Source of the DNA: Limnomonas spitsbergensis
Lineage: Eukaryota; Chlorophyta; Chlorophyceae; Chlamydomonadales
Direction of reading: 5' to 3'
DNA: 64,000 bases
NCBI GenBank assembly: GCA_037349105.1
Contig: JAYJMM010000063.1
Location: 868,001-932,000, forward strand
Part shown: piece by piece, positions 61,401-64,000 of the stretch
How positions within the stretch are numbered: position 1 is the stretch's first letter
Layout: each line of letters begins with the position of its first letter
Notes under the pieces: generated by a model
What the model saw: the letters and a program-made list of their open reading frames with translations, nothing else
Databases searched by the model: none
What the model was told of the DNA's origin: nothing
Translations under genes and position numbers: made by a program

Positions 61401-64000
61401 GGGTGGGATGGGAGATGGGGAGGGGGTGGGATGGGATGATGGGAGGGGGTGGGATGGGATGATGGGGAGGGGGTGGGATGGGATGATGGGGAGGGGGTGG
61501 GATGGGATGATGGGGGGGGTGGGATGGGATGATGGGGAGGGGGTGGGATGGGATGATGGGGAGGGGGTGGGATGGGATGATGGGGAGGGGGTGGGATGGG
61601 AGGATGGGAGGGGGTGGGATGGGATGATGGGGAGGGGGTGGGATGGGAGGATGGGGAGGGGGTGGGATGGGATGATGGGGAGGGGGTGGGATGGGAGATG
61701 GGGAGGGGTGGGATGGGAGGATGGGGAGGGGGTGGGATGGGATGATGGGGAGGGGATGGGATGGTGATGGGGAGGGGATGGGATGGGATGATTGGGAGGG
61801 GGTGGGATGGGAGGATGGGGAGGGGGTGGGATGGGAGGATGGGGAGGGGGTGGGATGGGATGATGGGGAGGGGGTGGGATGGGATGATGGGGAGGGGGTG
61901 GGATGGGATGATTGGGAGGGGGTGGGATGGGATGATTGGGAGGGGGTGGGATGGGATGATGGGGAGGGGGGTGGGATGGGATGATGGGGAGGGGGTGGGA
62001 TGATGATGGGGAGGGGGTGGGATGGGATGATGGGGAGGGGGTGGGATGGGATGATGGGGAGGGGGTGATGGGAGGATGGGGAGGGGGTGGGATGGGAGGA
62101 TGGGGAGGGGGTGGGATGGGAGGATGGGGAGGGGGTGGGATGGGATGATGGGGAGGGGGTGGGATGGGATGATGGGGAGGGGGTGGGATGGGATGATGGG
62201 GAGGGGGTGGGATGGGATGATGGGGAGGGGGTGGGATGGGATGATGGGGAGGGGGTGGGATGGGAGGATGGGGAGGGGGTGGGATGGGATGATGGGGAGG
62301 GGGTGGGATGGGAGGATGGGGAGGGGGTGGGATGGGATGATGGGAGGGGGTGGGATGGGAGGATGGGGAGGGGGTGGGATGGGAGGATGGGGAGGGGTGG
62401 GATGGGATGATGGGGAGGGGATGGGATGGGATGATGGGGAGGGGATGGGATGGGATGATTGGGAGGGGGTGGGATGGGAGGATGGGGAGGGGGTGGGATG
62501 GGAGGATGGGAGGGGATGGGATGGGAGGATGGGAGGGGATGGGATGGGATGATTGGGAGGGGGTGGGATGGGATGATGGGAGGGGGTGGGATGGGAGGAT
62601 GGGGAGGGGATGGGATGGGAGGATGGGGAGGGGGTGGGATGGGATGATTGGGAGGGGGTGGGATGGGATGATGGGGAGGGGGTGGGATGGGATGATTGGG
62701 AGGGGGTGGGATGGGAGGATGGGGAGGGGGTGGGATGGGAGGATGGGGAGGGGATGGGATGGGAGGATGGGGAGGGGGTGGGATGGGAGGATTGGGAGGG
62801 GGTGGGATGGGAGGATGGGGAGGGGGTGGGATGGGATGATTGGGAGGGGGTGGGATGGGATGATGGGAGGGGGTGGGATGGGATGATGGGGAGGGGATGG
62901 GATGGGTGATGGGGAGGGGGTGGGATGGGATGATTGGGAGGGGGTGGGATGGGATGATGGGAGGGGGTGGGATGGGAGGATGGGGAGGGGATGGGATGGG
63001 ATGATGGGAGGGGGTGGGATGGGATGATGGGGAGGGGGTGGGATGGGAGGATGGGGAGGGGATGGGATGGGAGGATGGGGAGGGGGTGGGATGGGATGAT
63101 TGGAGAGGGGTGGGATGGGAGGATGGGAGGGGGTGGGGATGGGAGATGGGAGGGGGTGGGATGGGAGGATGGGAGGGGGTGGGATGGGAGGATGGGGAGG
63201 GGATGGGATGGGAGGATGGGGAGGGGGTGGGATGGGATGATTGGGAGGGGGTGGGATGGGAGGATGGGGAGGGGGTGGGATGGGAGGATGGGGAGGGGGT
63301 GGGATGGGATGATTGGGAGGGGGTGGGATGGGATGATGGGAGGGGGGTGGGATGGGATGATGGGGAGGGGGTGGGATGGGATGATTGGGAGGGGGTGGGA
63401 TGGGATGATTGGGAGGGGGTGGGATGGGAGGATGGGGAGGGGGTGGGATGGGATGATTGGGAGGGGGTGGGATGGGATGATTGGGAGGGGGTGGGATGGG
63501 ATGATTGGGAAAGGGGTGGGATGGGATGATGGGGAGGGGGTGGGATGGGATGATTGGGAGGGGGTGGGATGGGATGATTGGGAGGGGGTGGGATGGGATG
63601 ATTGGAGGGGGTGGGATGGGATGATTGGGAGGGGGTGGGATGGGATGATTGGGAGGGGTGGGATGGGATGATTGGGAGGGGGTGGGATGGGATGATTGGA
63701 GGGGGTGGGATGGGATGATTGGGAGGGGGTGGCATGGGATGATTGGGAGGGGGTGGGATGGGATGATTGGGAGGGGGTGGGATGGGATGATTGGGAGGGG
63801 GTGGGATGGGATGATTGGGAGGGGGTGGGATGGGATGATTGGGAGGGGGTGGGATGGGATGATGGGGAGGGGGTGGGATGGGATGATTGGGAGGGGGTGG
63901 GATGGGATGATTGGGAGGGGATGGCATGGGATGATTGGGAGGGGTGGGATGGGATGATTGGGAGGGGGTGGGATGGGATGATTGGGAGGGGGTGGGATGG
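49440..64000 (+). repeat. Giant G-rich satellite filling a kinase intron, at least 14.5 kb
   Basis: It starts about 12 bases after the kinase donor and runs off the window. From 49450 to about 51945 the unit is 19 bp (GGGATGATGGGGAGGGGAT, grading to a GGGGGT ending). From about 51946 a 24-bp unit dominates, with G-runs of 3, 3, 3 and 5 separated by AT, ATGATT and A. From about 59200 the variants GGAGGATGGGGAGG and single-base slips increase. Long frames on both strands arise because the units contain no stop codon. It contains a 3.19-kb higher-order duplication (about 52720-55840 versus 55910-58880). Confidence 0.97.

Noticed and set aside
49258..63927. A 4889-codon minus-strand frame rich in Pro/Ser/His, and a 3198-codon companion
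   Set aside because: The satellite units contain no stop on that strand, so any frame stays open. Only the kinase introns and exon antisense lie at its end, and residues simply cycle with the repeat.
51932..63957. Plus-strand frames of repeating MIGRGWDG / GVGWDDWE
   Set aside because: The 24-bp unit is a multiple of three; these are readings of the satellite, broken at every 19- or 25-bp unit.

Overview
This window is nuclear DNA of a eukaryote, most likely a photosynthetic green-lineage alga. The evidence is many short exons with GT/GC-AG introns, a small protein that looks plastid-targeted, plant-type TTTAGGG-like repeat tracts inside introns, and LTR, hAT, SINE and foldback elements. An early-diverging chlorophyte (prasinophyte-like) would fit, but the species is inference. 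There are no bacterial operons, rRNA genes or CRISPR arrays.

Layout. 0.1-10.3 kb (+): a MRS2/CorA-type magnesium transporter in ten phase-compatible exons, with its 5' end outside the window; its GMN signature reads GEN. 10.8-12.5 kb (+): a complete four-exon gene for a 167-aa protein resembling a small plastid-envelope family (tentative DUF6825-like). 13.3-20.1 kb (-): a nine-exon bacterial-type glucokinase, convergent with the first two genes. 20.4-37.6 kb: mostly mobile and repeated DNA. This includes a hAT-like element with 8-bp target duplication, a 4-kb LTR retrotransposon with a DNA element nested in one LTR, a 426-bp TRIM, a ~190-bp tandem array, a tRNA-derived SINE and foldback repeats. 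37.7-41.6 kb (-): a complete six-exon secreted or Golgi glycosyltransferase (426 aa, DxD motif). 42.4-46.3 kb: a second hAT-like element, an HMG-box gene with a broken repeat-rich N-terminus, a tandem array with CRE-like sites, and an unoccupied homologue of the first hAT insertion site. 47.1-49.4 kb (+): three exons of a protein kinase domain. From 49.44 kb to the window end its next intron is one G-rich satellite of at least 14.5 kb; the rest of the kinase lies beyond the window.

The most unusual signal is shared by the recognised multi-exon genes. Short fragments spanning exon-intron junctions have been copied, often several times, into the adjoining introns, producing decoy donors, decoy acceptors and pseudo-exons. 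Long simple-sequence arrays also tend to start just inside the 5' splice site. GC-AG introns appear over-represented (4 of about 28 inferred donors). Together these suggest introns growing by repeated junction-proximal tandem duplication.

All exon boundaries were worked out by eye from homology, splice dinucleotides and phase. In each of the four longest models the summed length is an exact multiple of three.
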